A DNA stretch of 64,000 nucleotides. Origin: Saccharum officinarum (Eukaryota > Streptophyta > Magnoliopsida > Poales > Poaceae). The translations under genes were made by a program, and so were the position numbers. Shown here one piece after another: positions 10,578 through 21,805 of this stretch (position 1 is its first letter; each line of letters opens with the position of its first letter). Below the pieces are notes generated by a model. It ran no database searches. It had not been told where the DNA came from and was given only the letters and a program-made list of their open reading frames with translations. Where the stretch lies: assembly GCA_020631735.1 (NCBI GenBank), contig CM036170.1:65921737-65985736 (forward strand), read 5' to 3'.

Positions 10578-13086
10578 TCACAGGCCTTCCTTCAAACCCA
10601 TGCCGGCTACGTGTTCTCTGAACACATTGGGCGGTAAGCCTTTCGTAAGCGGATCCGCTAACATCTTTTCTGTGCCTATATGTTCAAGACTTATGACATG
10701 ATCCCGGATTTTATCCTTCACAACATAATATTTTATGTCAATGTGCTTGGCGGCATTGCTTGACTTATTGTTGTGAGCGTACAACACTGCTGGCTCGTTA
10801 TCACAATACAACTTTAGTGGTTTATCGATGCTGTCGACCACCTTCAAACTGGGTATAAATTTCTTAAGCCAATTCACCTGTCCCGATGCCTCATAACAAG
10901 CAATGAACTCAGCATACATTGTGGACGATGCAGTGACTATTGTTTGTTTTGAGCTTTTCCATGATATGGCTCCTTGCGCGAGAGTGAATATATACCCTGA
11001 GGTAGACTTTCTATCATCTCCCGCGTAATCAGAATCTGAATATCCTACTATTTGTAGGTCATCAGATCTTCTGTAGGTTAGCATGAGCCCTTTTGTACCT
11101 TGCAAGTATCTTAAGACCTTCTTTACTAAATTCCAGTGTTCCATACCTGGATTACTTTGATATCTGCCAAGCAGCCCAGTCACAAAGGCCAGATCTGGGC
11201 GTGTGCACACTTGAGCATACTGTAAGCTTCCGACAGCTGAAGCGTATGGAACGGCTTGCATGCGATCGCGCTCGAACTTGCTCTTGGGACATTGATGTTC
11301 CCCATACTTGTCACCTTTTACAATAGGAGCAGGTGATGGTCTACACTTATGCATATTGAATTTCTTCAATATTTTCTCTATATATGCCTCTTGGGATAAT
11401 CCCAATACCCCTCGGTTTCTATCTCGGTGAATCTTTATGCCCAAGACAAAAGAAGCTTCACCTAAATCCTTCATATCAAAATTTGAGGACAAAAATCTCT
11501 TGGTTTCCTGTAGCAGAGTGACATCACTACTTGCTAGTAGAATGTCATCTACATACAGTACTAGGAAAATATATTTCCCATTCTTAAACTTTGCATACAC
11601 GCAATTGTCCTCAACATTCTCTTTAAACCCAAACTTCCTGATTGTCTTATCAAATTTCAAATACCACTGTCTGGATGCTTGCTTTAAACCATAAATGGAC
11701 TTCTTCAGGCGACAGCCCATTCTTTCCTTGCCTGTCACAGCAAAACCTTTCGGTTGTGCCATATACACTCTTTCTTCTAGATCCCCATTGAGAAACGCTG
11801 TCTTCACATCCATCTGATGTAATTCTAGATCAAAATGTGCCACTAGGGCCATTATGATTCTAAAGGAGTCCTTGCTCGAGACGGGAGAGAACGTTTCATT
11901 GTAATCTATCCCTTCTCGCTGAGTAAAACCTTTTGCTACCAGTCTTGCTTTATACCTTTCTATGTTCCCTTTGGAGTCACGTTTCACTTTGTAGACCCAT
12001 TTACAGCCTACTGTTTTGGCTCCTTCAGGAATTTCCTCTAGGTCCCAAACTTTATTGGTACTCATGGACTTTAATTCATCTTCCATGGCTTCTTGCCACT
12101 TAGATGCTTCAGTGCTCCTCATGGCTTCTTCAAATGAGGTAGGTTCATCCTCCATCTGAACTTCTTCGCATTCATAGACTATATAGTCATCTGGAATAGG
12201 AGACTTTCTCACTCTTTGAGGTCTGCCAGAAGGTTCTGCTACTGGCATTTCTTGTTCTTGAGGCTGATCTTGCTGGGGCTGCTGTTCATCAACTATGGGT
12301 TCATTCGGTTCCTGAAGGACAGGTTCCGAATTAGCCGTGGGCGAAATTACAGCAGGTGTTGTCACCACTTGCGTAGGTCCAACAACAACAGGCAGCGTGA
12401 AGTAGGGTTCCTGCACCATAGGGATGGGCACGAACACCCGCTTCTCTTCAAGGGTGATTTCTCGCGCTGTCTTGCTCCCCCTGATCATCTGATCTTCTAG
12501 AAAACTAGCGTGTCTCGTTTCCACAAACTTGGTATGTCTACCAGGGCAGTAAAAACGATAACCTTTGGACTTTTCTGGATAGCCAATGAAATGGCAACTT
12601 ACTGTTTTGGGGTCTAGCTTTCCTATGTTCGGGTTAAATACTTTTGCTTCAGCAGGGCTCCCCCAGACACGCAGATGGTTGACTGAGGGCTTCCTGCCGG
12701 TCCACAACTCATACGGTGTTTTAAGTACTGACTTGCTCGGAACTCTGTTGAGAATGTGAATGGCGGTTTTTAAGGCCTCCATCCACAAACTCAGTGGCAG
12801 AGTGGAATAACTCATCATGCTGCGCACCATATCCATCAGAGTACGGTTACGCCTTTCTGCTACTCCATTTTGCTGTGGGTCGCCCGGCATTGAATACTGG
12901 GCTACTATGCCATTTTCCTGTAAGAACCTTGCAAAAGGTCCAGGAACTTGTCCATAAGGGGTATGTCGACCGTAGTACTCCCCCCCACGGTCAGATCTCA
13001 CTACTTTGATTTTTCTGTCTAGTTGATTTTCAACCTCAGCCTTGAATATCTTAAACTTGTCTAAAGCTTCTGAACGTTCTTTGATT
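10578..13086 (-). pseudogene. Copia pol: integrase C-half, RT, RNase H
   Basis: Open from about 13060 to 10578, about 807 residues from the first Met at 13001. The integrase core continues with RSDRGGEY and GDPQQNGVAERRNRTL (the last D and E of the DDE triad). RT follows with YKARLVAKGFTQ, DVKTAFLNGDL and the catalytic YVDD in VLYVDDILL. RNase H follows with YSDSDYAGD, then SSKQ, YAEF and YCDNEPA. All key residues I can check are intact. The frame is offset from the gag/protease frame by the (AT)n slip at 13087-13101, so as sequenced it would not be translated as one polyprotein. Role in an active copy: reverse transcription and integration. Confidence 0.9.
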
Positions 13087-14743
13087 GGATATATATATAT
13101 CCAAAACGAGAGTAGTCATCTGTGAATGTGATGAAGGAATCAAAACCATCCACAGATGTTACTGGAAAAGGTCCACAGATGTCTGTGTGGATCAATTCTA
13201 GTACTCCCGTGCTTCGCTTAGCGCCTTTCTTTATGTTCTTTGCTAACTTACCTTTAATGCAATCAACGCATTGCTCTAACTCTGAGAGTTCTAGTGGTGG
13301 GAGTATTGATTCTTTGACTAAGCGTTCTATTCTCCCCCTCGAAATATGGCCTAAACGACAGTGCCATAATTTCGATGAGGAATCAATTCTTTTCCTTTTC
13401 TTGCTAGCATCTGCGGGTATTGCATTCTCAGCATTGTTACATTCAGCATTCACATTCTCAGACGTAGATAATAAATAAAGTTTGTCTTGTCGGAAGGCAA
13501 GACCCACACACTGATTATTTAATTGTAACTTGCAATTGTTCTTGCTAAAATGACAATCAAAACCATAGTCTGACAAACATGATACTGAAATCAAATTCCT
13601 GGCTAAAGAGGGAACATAAAGAACATCATGCAGCTGAAGTGTGAAGCCACTAGCTAAGTCTAGAGATAAATTTCCTATAGCTCGAACTTCAGCTTCAACA
13701 CCAGTGGCCACCTTAATCTGTCTTTCTCCTCTTTGAAGGGTTCTCCCTCCATTGAATCCCTGCAAAGAGTTAGCAACATGAACAGTTGCACCTGAGTCAA
13801 TCCACCATGTGGATCTAGCATAACCTAGATATAAGGATTCATCAACAAAAGTTATAATGTCCTCACCCTTGACTAGGCAGTGTCTCATGAACTTAGGGCA
13901 GTCGTGCTTCCAATGCCCTGTCTCATTGCACCATCTACAGCGATCCGGGTCCTCCTGCTTCTGCTGGTTGTCTTGTTTTGGCTGTGCTTTGTGCTGTGAA
14001 GAGTTTCCTCCCTTGTTATGAGAGGTGGAGGCATCTGGAGCTTTCTTGTTGTAGAATGGCTTCTTGTTCTTTCCTTTGACAAAGTTCACAGAACCACCAT
14101 TTGCATTCTTTAGCCTTTCTTCTTCTTGTACACACATTGCAATCACCTTCTCTAAATCCCAATCCTCTGGCTGTGTATTGTAATTGACAACAAATGTCTC
14201 ATACTCTTTGGGAAGAGAGTTTAGAGCTAAGTGAATGATGAAACCATCTGCCAGGGGCATCTTTAGCTTGTCTAACTTAGCTGCCATAGTGCTCATGCTC
14301 AGAATGTGCTCTCTCACACTTCCACCTGTGAACTTCATGTTAGTGAGTTTCTGGATCAGTGTGGAAGCATGAGCTTTGGTGGAACCAGTGAACTGATTCT
14401 TTACTTTCTCAAGATATTCTTTTGCTGTTTCACATTCTGGGATGGCACCTCTTAAGCCCTCTGTGATGGTTTTCTTGATGACAATCTTGCACTTGCGGTT
14501 TGATTTTTCCCACTTGTATTTCTCAAGATCATACTTTGCTCTAATGGGAGCATAGTCTCGCTTCCGATTAGCAAAAGCTTCATCGGTCTCATTTTGGGCC
14601 CTTTCGGGCTCCTCTGGCTCAGTGGGTTTTGGCTCCTGAAGAGCCAAATCTATCTCTGCAAGTGCTAGAGCAGCATCAAGTTCTTCTCGCCACAGAACAT
14701 AGTTCTGTCCCGTCAGCTTTGGGATTGCACTAATAAAGTGCAT
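13061..14743 (-). pseudogene. Copia gag, protease and integrase N-half
   Basis: Open to 14824, but the likely start is the Met at 14743 (MHFISAIPKLTGQNY), because a splice-acceptor-like TTTAATTTCAG lies just before it on the minus strand at 14761-14771. Gag (UBN2 type) is followed by one zinc knuckle CRWCNETGHWKHDC, the protease motif WWIDSGATVHV, the GAG-pre-integrase region LWHCRLGHIS with CVDC (the HHCC zinc site) and the integrase start HTDICGPF...FTDDYSRFGY. Reading then runs off-frame in the (AT)n run and ends at 13061. Apart from that slip it appears intact. Confidence 0.9.
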
Positions 14744-15993
14744 CGCATTGAGAGCTTGGTCTGAAATTAAACATAATAAAATAGTGAGGACATGAATAGT
14801 AAATCTAGGAAAAAATAATTGCATATCTTAATTTAACGTTGGTCAAAATCAAGATATACAAAAAATGACCTTGTACATAAATTCTAATCACCGTTGGGTA
14901 GAATAGAATAAATGCATAGAACAAAGAGCTTGCGCAGCGGAAAACTGGAATTAACTTGCTATTTTTCAGAAGCATAACTTGCTGACTTTGCTCTCTAAGT
15001 AATAAACACGTTGGTGCAATTAATTAGAGATTAATAACTGGGCAAAACAAATATTAAATGCTTCTGAAAATCAAATAGAATAATAAAAAATTTCACTGTG
15101 CTTGATCAGGCCGCAGCCAACCAGTTTGGCCCACGGCCGTTTGCGGCCCAGCTCGGGAGATTTGGGCTGGCTGGGCGCTGGCCCAGCAGCGCCTCTCTTT
15201 TTTTTTTCGTCTGCAGCTGATTGGGCTCGGCCCGTATAACGCGAATGCAACCCACGTCCAGAGCTCGCTGTGCAAATCAGGCCGCAACCTGGGCCGGCGG
15301 CGTGCATTCGGCCCAGCACCGAAACCCGCCTGGGCTGAAACTAAGCCCGTTGATTCCTGGCCGTTGGATCTTGCACTGTTGAATCCAACGGTGTGGCGCG
15401 CGAGTCGGAAGTATAAGATCCGGCAGCGCCGCTCGGTGACCCAAAACCCTACCTCATTTGCACCGACGGCTTCTCTCTCTTTCCCTTGCTTCTCTCTGCC
15501 TTTCGTTCTCCTCTGTCACCGTTCAAAGAACCGCAAGCATAGGGAGGACAACTCCCGACGGCGGATGAAGAGCGGTGCCGCCCCGAGGCCTCTGGCCGGT
15601 GCGCGCGCTCTGCCATTGCGGAGCGCGCCGCCGTCTAGTGGCTTCGTGTGCGGTACCTTGCTGGAGCGCCGGTTATGGAGATCCGCGCGGCGCGTGGAGT
15701 CCCCGGCCGGTCTCGGCTTGCCTCGGTCGTCGGTGACCCGGCGGCGGTGCGGGGATGACCGCGACAAAGTAAGGTATGGATCCCCCCCCACCCCAGCCGC
15801 CCTTCCTCTTTGCTTTCTTGCATGTCTGTCTAGGGTTAGGATAACCCCTGTACCGCGTTTGGATCTAGGCGCTAGGGGTTAGAAGGTTCTTGATTTCGAC
15901 TGAGTTAGGGTTAGGGTTTTTTTAAAAAAAACTTCTTCTTCTACTTGCTATGCTTGCTGTTAATTCCCCGAGCCCCGATCTACTACTAGATCG
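14744..15993 (-). other. Long copia leader with antisense gene-like segment
   Basis: 1.25 kb between gag and the PBS. 14825-15080 is AT-rich. 15100-15960 is GC-rich and, on the plus strand, resembles a host gene 5' end: CCAAAACCCTACCTC near 15440, a CT-rich leader, an ATG at 15566, and a donor-like AAG|GTATGGATC at about 15771-15781. Nothing on the minus strand looks coding. It could be a captured host fragment or simply the leader of this family. Confidence 0.5.
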
Positions 15994-16003
15994 GCTGATA
16001 CCA
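15994..16003 (-). other. Primer-binding site (initiator tRNA-Met)
   Basis: On the minus strand TGGTATCAGC, one base inside the 5' LTR. It is complementary to the initiator tRNA-Met 3' end (consensus TGGTATCAGAGC). Confidence 0.9.
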
Positions 16004-16004
16004 T

Positions 16005-16474
16005 TGATAGACTTGCTAGGATCTACTACTAGCAGTACGAACGGGGAATCGGGGACAAGAGAACAAACTGTGATGTACTATGAGGTAGATCTAGGGTTTT
16101 AGAAGTTAAACCGTCGTTGGAGGGAGCGGATCCGGAGGTGTCCATGGCGTAGACGTGTCGGTGAAGTAGATCGCGTCTTCCTTCGGGCCTCCACCGGCGT
16201 TGTCCGACGACGGTGGTGCTGCAGTGGAGAGATGGCGGCGCGGTGGTGCTTCCCGATGCCACTGCGCGAGCCGATCGGATGGCCTAGGGTTGTAAAGTGG
16301 GGTTTGGGGCACGGTGAACCTCGTGACGCGAGCCTGCGGCCTCCACTCCCTTTATATATCGCAGCGCGTCGGGGGCCCACCAACCATGGAACGGTTGGGC
16401 GCCCCCGATCAGGGCGCGATCCAGGGGCAACGGGGCCCCAGCCGTTGGGCTGGGCCTCTGAGATCATCCTAACA
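16005..16474 (-). repeat. 5' LTR of copia element
   Basis: 470 bp, identical to the left LTR except at three transition sites. On the minus strand TATATAAA lies within 16351-16360, so transcription should start about 30 bases further left. Confidence 0.95.
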
Positions 16475-16479
16475 CATCT
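16475..16479. repeat. Target-site duplication CATCT (right)
   Basis: Partner of 9932-9936. Confidence 0.95.
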
Positions 16480-16947
16480 TTCTTATAGTCCACGTGGTCC
16501 GCTCCGGCATGTTGACGCTAATTAGCTCAACACACCGACAAAGAGCTGGATCCTTCGGTATAGCCTGCCGAATTTTAGATTGTTGGTCGTGTACAGTGTG
16601 CTCGGAGTAGCAGATGAACACTTTTTCTGGTGCCTCCAAGTACTCAAGGCACGTCGTCAGAGGAGGCCGATGGAGAGGGCGATATACAAGACATGCCGAT
16701 GGAGGATCTTAGGGCGCTTCAGTTTGCGTTCGTCACAGAGTTAAGTGGCTAGTGCCTCAGTGTGATTAAGTATGAAAACTAACAACCTAGATTAGCACCA
16801 AAATTTAATTTACACCATTATAGGCCAGTGCTCTTGTAGAAAAAAAAACAAATTAGCCTTTTTTAAGCGTCTGTTCAGGCATCTTTGTGTTGTACATAGC
16901 CTTAGCTAGATTGGCTCAACTAGTGAGGCAGTTGCTAATTAGGTATT
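16480..16947. other. Intergenic, no gene seen
   Basis: Mixed-composition sequence with no ORF of interest, RNA gene or recognisable repeat. It continues the pre-insertion flank of 8620-9931. Confidence 0.4.
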
Positions 16948-17184
16948 TACTCCCTCCATTCCAAATTATAGGTCGTTTGACTTTGTTAATTTCAAGTTTG
17001 ACTACTCGTCTTATTCAAAAAAAATTACAAACATAGTCAAATTTAAGTTATTTTTAAACAACTTTTGTTAATAAAGCAAGCCACAGCAAAAGAAGTGATA
17101 TTTTGTACAATTTTTTGAATAAGACGAGTGGTCAAACTTGATGTAAAAAAAGTCAAACGAACTGTGATTTGGAACAGATCAGTA
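16948..17184. mobile_element. Stowaway-type MITE
   Basis: About 237 bp, starting TACTCCCTCCATTCCAAATT, ending with a degenerate inverse (GTGATTTGGAACAGATCAGTA), and flanked by TA. Internal arms with TTCAAGTTTGACTACTCGTC pair with GACGAGTGGTCAAACTTGA, giving a long fold-back. Confidence 0.85.
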
Positions 17185-17744
17185 GTTAACAATTAGCTGA
17201 GCTTGTTTTTTGAATTAAAAAACTAATTATTAACTTTATGGATGATGGCCTAAATCGTGAGGAGTCTAATGATCGATCGGGACCGATCATAGCCTAAAAC
17301 TGATCATTAACAGCTTTTCACACTTTTTTATGAGTCGTAAAGATTATGGATGGATGGTACCATCTTTTGTGAACGCTGACGTGGACCGATCAAGGGAACG
17401 CTCTTGTGAACGCCAACGTGGACCGATCAAGGGAACGCTCTTGGTCGGCGCGCGTGCGCCAGGAACGATCGTGAGGCGCGCGTGCTCGGAGGGGGCAGCG
17501 ACGCGTGCGCTGGTCTAGCTACGCTCGAGTCTTTCCATGACTTTGCAGCCCGGTTCTCCTCTCTAGCTTCAATGGCCCATTTAACTTCTGGATTCTAGTT
17601 TCTTCTATCTAGATTCTAGGTTAATGGACCAATTTAATTTCTGTGAGCTATTTTTTCTCTCGAGATAGCGGGTTTGTGGGAGATTAAAAGGGCGGAGGTT
17701 GGTTTGACATCAAATAAATGTAGAAGTACTATTTTCAAAATTCA
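17185..17744. other. Intergenic between two MITEs
   Basis: Contains the 36-bp duplication (17369-17440) and a GC-rich patch (17440-17520). No supported gene. Confidence 0.4.
17369..17440. repeat. 36-bp tandem duplication
   Basis: Two copies of a 36-bp unit beginning TGTGAACGC and containing CGTGGACCGATCAAGG, with two mismatches. Confidence 0.85.
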
Positions 17745-17987
17745 TACTCCCTCTATCTCAAAATATTTGTTATTTTCGTTTTCCGAAAAACAACTTTGAC
17801 AAAATATATATTAAAAAATATTAATATTTATGGTACATAATTAGTATCATTGGAAAGATCTTTGAATCTAGTTTTTTTAATAAATTTATTTGGAGATACA
17901 AATGTTGTATGTAGTTTCTACAAATCAAGTCAAACTTGTAGCACAGAAACAAAAAAAAATGACAGATATTATGGGATGGAAGGAGTA
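17745..17987. mobile_element. Stowaway-type MITE
   Basis: About 243 bp, starting TACTCCCTCTATCTCAAAAT, ending ATGGGATGGAAGGAGTA, and flanked by TA. AT-rich, non-coding. Confidence 0.75.
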
Positions 17988-18219
17988 TATCTTATGTTTC
18001 ATAATACTTTATACGAGATTAACAATTCAACTGATGCAGAAAAATAAAAATATGGTTATAAAGTTTAAAAAACTAGAAAAATAAGTACATCTAATTTGTC
18101 GAGATACAAATAGCTAATATAAAAAGCACACGTGGCTTATATTCTTTAATACTAAAATAGTTGTCACTAATACCCTAAAAAGAGACGAGGTAAAAGATTA
18201 AAAAAATACATGAAATTAT

Positions 18220-19481
18220 AAACTTCATATTAGATTCAAAATTTTGAACTAACACATTATAAACTTTGCATTGTTATGTTCAAAACTCTACACTCATGAT
18301 TTATAAAACTTCGAACTTTGACATTACAAACTTTATACTTCTAGGCACAAAACATTGAGCTATGACATTTTAATCTTTGTGCTACCAGATTTAAAACTTT
18401 ACACTCAGGATTCATAAATTTTCAACTATGACACTACGAACTTTATACTATTAGGTTCAAAACTTTGAACTATTATATTAAAAACTTTATAATGCTATGC
18501 TGAGATCTTTAAACTAAGAATTTATAAAATTTTGATCTACTACCATATAAACTTTATACTACAATCACAATATAAACTTTGTACTGTTAACTTCAAAACT
18601 TTACCCCCAGAATTTATAATCTTTAAAAACTATGACACTACAAGTTTTATATTGTTAACTTCAAAACTTTGCACTTTGAATTTATGAACTTTAAACTATG
18701 AAATACAAAATTTATAATGCTAGTTTGAAAACTTTGAACTATCACATTATAAATTTTGTACTGCCAGGTTTAAAACTTTACACTCAGAATTTATAAAATT
18801 TGAATTATGACACTACAAACTTTGTACTGCCAGGTAAAAAACTTTGCACTCCGAATTTATAAACTTTGAACTATCGAAATACAAAATTTGTAATGATAGT
18901 TTAAAAACTTTGAACTATCACATTATAAACTTTATACTGCCATGTTTAATACTTTACATTTAGAATTTATACAATTTGAACTATGACACTACAAACCTTG
19001 TACTGCCAGGTAGAAAACTTTATACTTAAAATTTATAAACTTTGAATTATGACATTACAAACTTTATACTGCTAGGTAGAAAACTTTACACTCAGAATTT
19101 ATAAACTTTGAACTATGACATTACAAACTTTGAACTATCACATTACAAACTTTGTGCTGCTAGGTTAAAAACTTTATAACCAGAATTAATAAACTTTGAG
19201 CTATGACATTATAAAGTTTGTATTGGTAGGTCCAAAACTTTGAACTATCATATTATAAACTTTGTACTGCTAGGTTAGAAAATTCACAATATAAACTTTG
19301 TATTGTTAGGTTCAAAAATTTGAACTATCACACTATAAACTTTGGACCGCTAGGTTCAAAACTTTGCGCTCAGAATTTATAAATTTTGAACTATGATATT
19401 ACAAACTTTGTATTGCTATGTTTAAAACTTTAAACTATCATATTATAAGCTTTATACTGCTAGGTTCAAAATTTATTATGT
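18220..19481. repeat. 22-bp tandem array with 66-bp higher-order unit
   Basis: About 58 consecutive monomers of 22 bp (occasionally 21-25), almost all starting AAACTTT or a close variant. Three monomer types recur in order: A (tail GAACTATGACATTAC), B (tail GTACTGCTAGGTTCA) and C (tail ACACTCAGAATTTAT), giving a 66-bp higher-order unit. For example, type C tails recur 66 bp apart at 18789/18855 and at 18965/19031/19097. Local A-A or A-B-A-B rearrangements occur. No coding potential and no unique spacers. Confidence 0.9.
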
Positions 19482-20151
19482 GGGTTAACAATGATTTTAT
19501 CCTTTGAGTGCTATAATTTCTCACAAAAAATTACTAATAGATGCTGCCATATTTTAATATATAGCAAATATGTCTGTGCGTTGCAACGGGAGAAACTATC
19601 AAATGTTTATAGTAAATTATGACTATAGTCTCTAATTAAAGTCAGTACAACCTATTTTAACGAAGTCGATGTTTGGGGTTAAGATTGCGAAGCGCGACGA
19701 TTGAAGTCATAAATATATAAATTTCTCATTATATATACGTACATCTTAGAGATTTGCACTGACATGTGCATATTGTTTGAAGAAACATTTATTTTTATTA
19801 GATTGGATGACAAAGTGTTCAAGATTTAAGTTTACGGTTTGATTAGTTAGGTCATCAGCCGATTAATCTTATAGTAATAATTTTTTTATTCCTAAACAAT
19901 TTATTAATAAAATATATGTTTATTATAGATAAAGGTCAGCGTTTAAAATACTATATTTATTGTTAGAATTTGGTAGCGGTCAGTGTGGAATTATTGACGG
20001 CTTTTACCTTCCCAATGCTAGTTTATTTTGGCCCAAGATTACTCCAAGAGAACAGTGTATAGCAGGCTCGTGTGCGAGCGAGCCCGTTCAAAAAACGACG
20101 TGGAAGAAAGGAACTCCATAAAAAGGAAACAGTCAGCGTAATAAACCGCAT
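19482..20151. other. AT-rich flank of the array, no gene
   Basis: No ORF or recognised repeat. 19571-19592 holds a compact GC palindrome (CGTTGCAACG at 19579-19588) in an otherwise AT-rich context, like transposon-end motifs seen in grass genomes; I cannot assign a family. Just after 20151 the gypsy 3' LTR homology begins abruptly. Confidence 0.4.
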
Positions 20152-21805
20152 GTTTTTCTGAGCTTTCTATGATTTATTACATATTTATCAAGAAAACAAC
20201 AATTTCAGTGATTAAATAAAAACCCTATAGAAAAGTATTTCAAACTTGACATGCAACATTTTTACATCATAGATCTGGTCTTAAGAAGTCTACCAAAATT
20301 TGTTTCACAATTTTTGGAGCCAAAATGAGCAAGTTATGAATTTCTAAACCATTTTCATCTTTTCTGAAAATCATTTTCAAATTTCTTTTTAAACATCAGC
20401 CGCTGAAAACGCTGGGTGCACCTGGTGTAGCGTACACACGACCACCTACTTCGACTGACAGTGGGACCTGAGGCCCCACATGTCACACAGACACACCAAC
20501 CGGGGAGGCCACCGGCGGCGGAACTCGTCGCCGGTGAGGTCTCCGACGGAAAGACGGCCACCACCACACTCCACTCGACGACCCGCACCCAATGGGCTAC
20601 ACAAGGGAGGTGCTAGAGCAAGAGAGCGTGGTCGCCGGCGTGCATGGCGGCACGGCGGTGCTGGCGCACGACGGTCGGCCGGAGCAAGCCACCATGACGC
20701 CCGCGCGAGCTTCGCGGGATGATGGCGATCACAAAAAGAGACCCAGAGGGGAGAGAGGAAGGGTGGGGAGGCGCCAGCCGCGGTGAGCCGAGCCAGGCGA
20801 TCATGGCGCCGCCGCGGAGGAAAACTGCCACACGGGCCTCACCAAGGTGCGAACGCGGTCCAAATCGGACGCACGGGTTGACGGAGGCCGAGGCGGAGCT
20901 GCTGGCGGACGCAATCGCGAAATGGCGGTGCGTGTGAGGAGTTTGACGCCGGCGGGGAAAGTGACGGCGTGCGGTGGTGCGAGCTCCGCTCTGCTAGCGC
21001 GGGCGAGGCGAGCGTGGCCGAGCGAAGAGAAATGGGGCGATGGAGTGGGAGGAGGCGGCTCCGGGCGGGGGTATGCACGGGGCGGCGGGGGCCACAGTGG
21101 CCACGCGCTGGGCGTCGCCGGCATGCGCTTGTCACGCGGTGCGGCTCGCCTGACGCGGTCAGACGCGTCCGCGCGCGTGGGGAGGAGACGACAGCGCGCT
21201 GGCGTGGGCTGGGCCGAAGAGAGGCGCGGGCGGGGTTGCGGTGCGGCACGGAGGGCTGCGGGCTGGGCCGGCTTGCACAAGCGGGCCGAAACGGAGGCGG
21301 CGGCCCGCTAAGGCCGAGAAATCTGTTTTCTTTTATAAATAAATTTCCAAATTTTCTAAATTTATTCAAATTCAAAATTTGAAGATGAAAAAGGCATTTT
21401 CACAAGTTGTCCTCAAAACAAAAGTTGTTCAAAATTTAATTCTCTACGACTTTCATTTAGGGCACTTTTCAAAATTCTAAACAGATTTTGAATTAATGAT
21501 TTAAAGTCCAATTTTTAAATAAAAACTCATTTTTATAGAATATTTTTAAAAGCAAAATTTGGGGAGATTTTGAATACAAAAGTTGCTCCAAAAATCATGC
21601 TAATTAATTCTAAGTCATTTAAAGTTATAGCCAAACAAGTTTTACCACTCTTAGCAAGCAAATGCAATAATTTAGGGTTCAAACATATGTTTTTCACACT
21701 TCAATTTAATTTCAACTTATATTGCATGTGATAATGAACATGTATGTGATGCTAATGCTCATGCTTTGGGATGTTAATCCATGTTTAACACTCAGGGGTG
21801 TTACA
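20152..21805 (-). repeat. Truncated 3' LTR of the gypsy element
   Basis: Homologous to 33275-34934 end to end, and ends TGTTACA at 21805. The remaining part of the LTR (partner of 30953-33274) is absent, so the left side was deleted or replaced. The GC-rich block 20440-21310 produces long chance ORFs on both strands that are mirrored in the other LTR. Confidence 0.85.

Larger units (their letters stand above)
9937..16474 (-). mobile_element. Complete young Ty1/copia retrotransposon
   Basis: A 6538-bp element coding on the minus strand. Both LTRs are 470 bp with TG...CA ends. The TSD is CATCT, the PBS lies at 15994-16003, and the PPT abuts the left LTR at about 10407-10422. The LTRs differ at only three positions (all transitions), so insertion is recent: roughly 0.25 million years under the commonly used grass rate of 1.3e-8 per site per year. 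All copia domains are present in order (gag, protease, integrase, RT, RNase H). The only coding lesion I see is a dinucleotide slip near 13087-13101. Lineage within copia is not assigned with confidence. Confidence 0.95.

Noticed and set aside
18220..19481. CRISPR-like array
   Set aside because: Units are contiguous with no unique spacers, the organism is a plant, and the period is 22 bp; this is a tandem satellite-like repeat.
20480..21382. Long ORFs on both strands (also 33607-34504)
   Set aside because: They lie in the GC-rich core of both gypsy LTRs; openness on both strands reflects composition.
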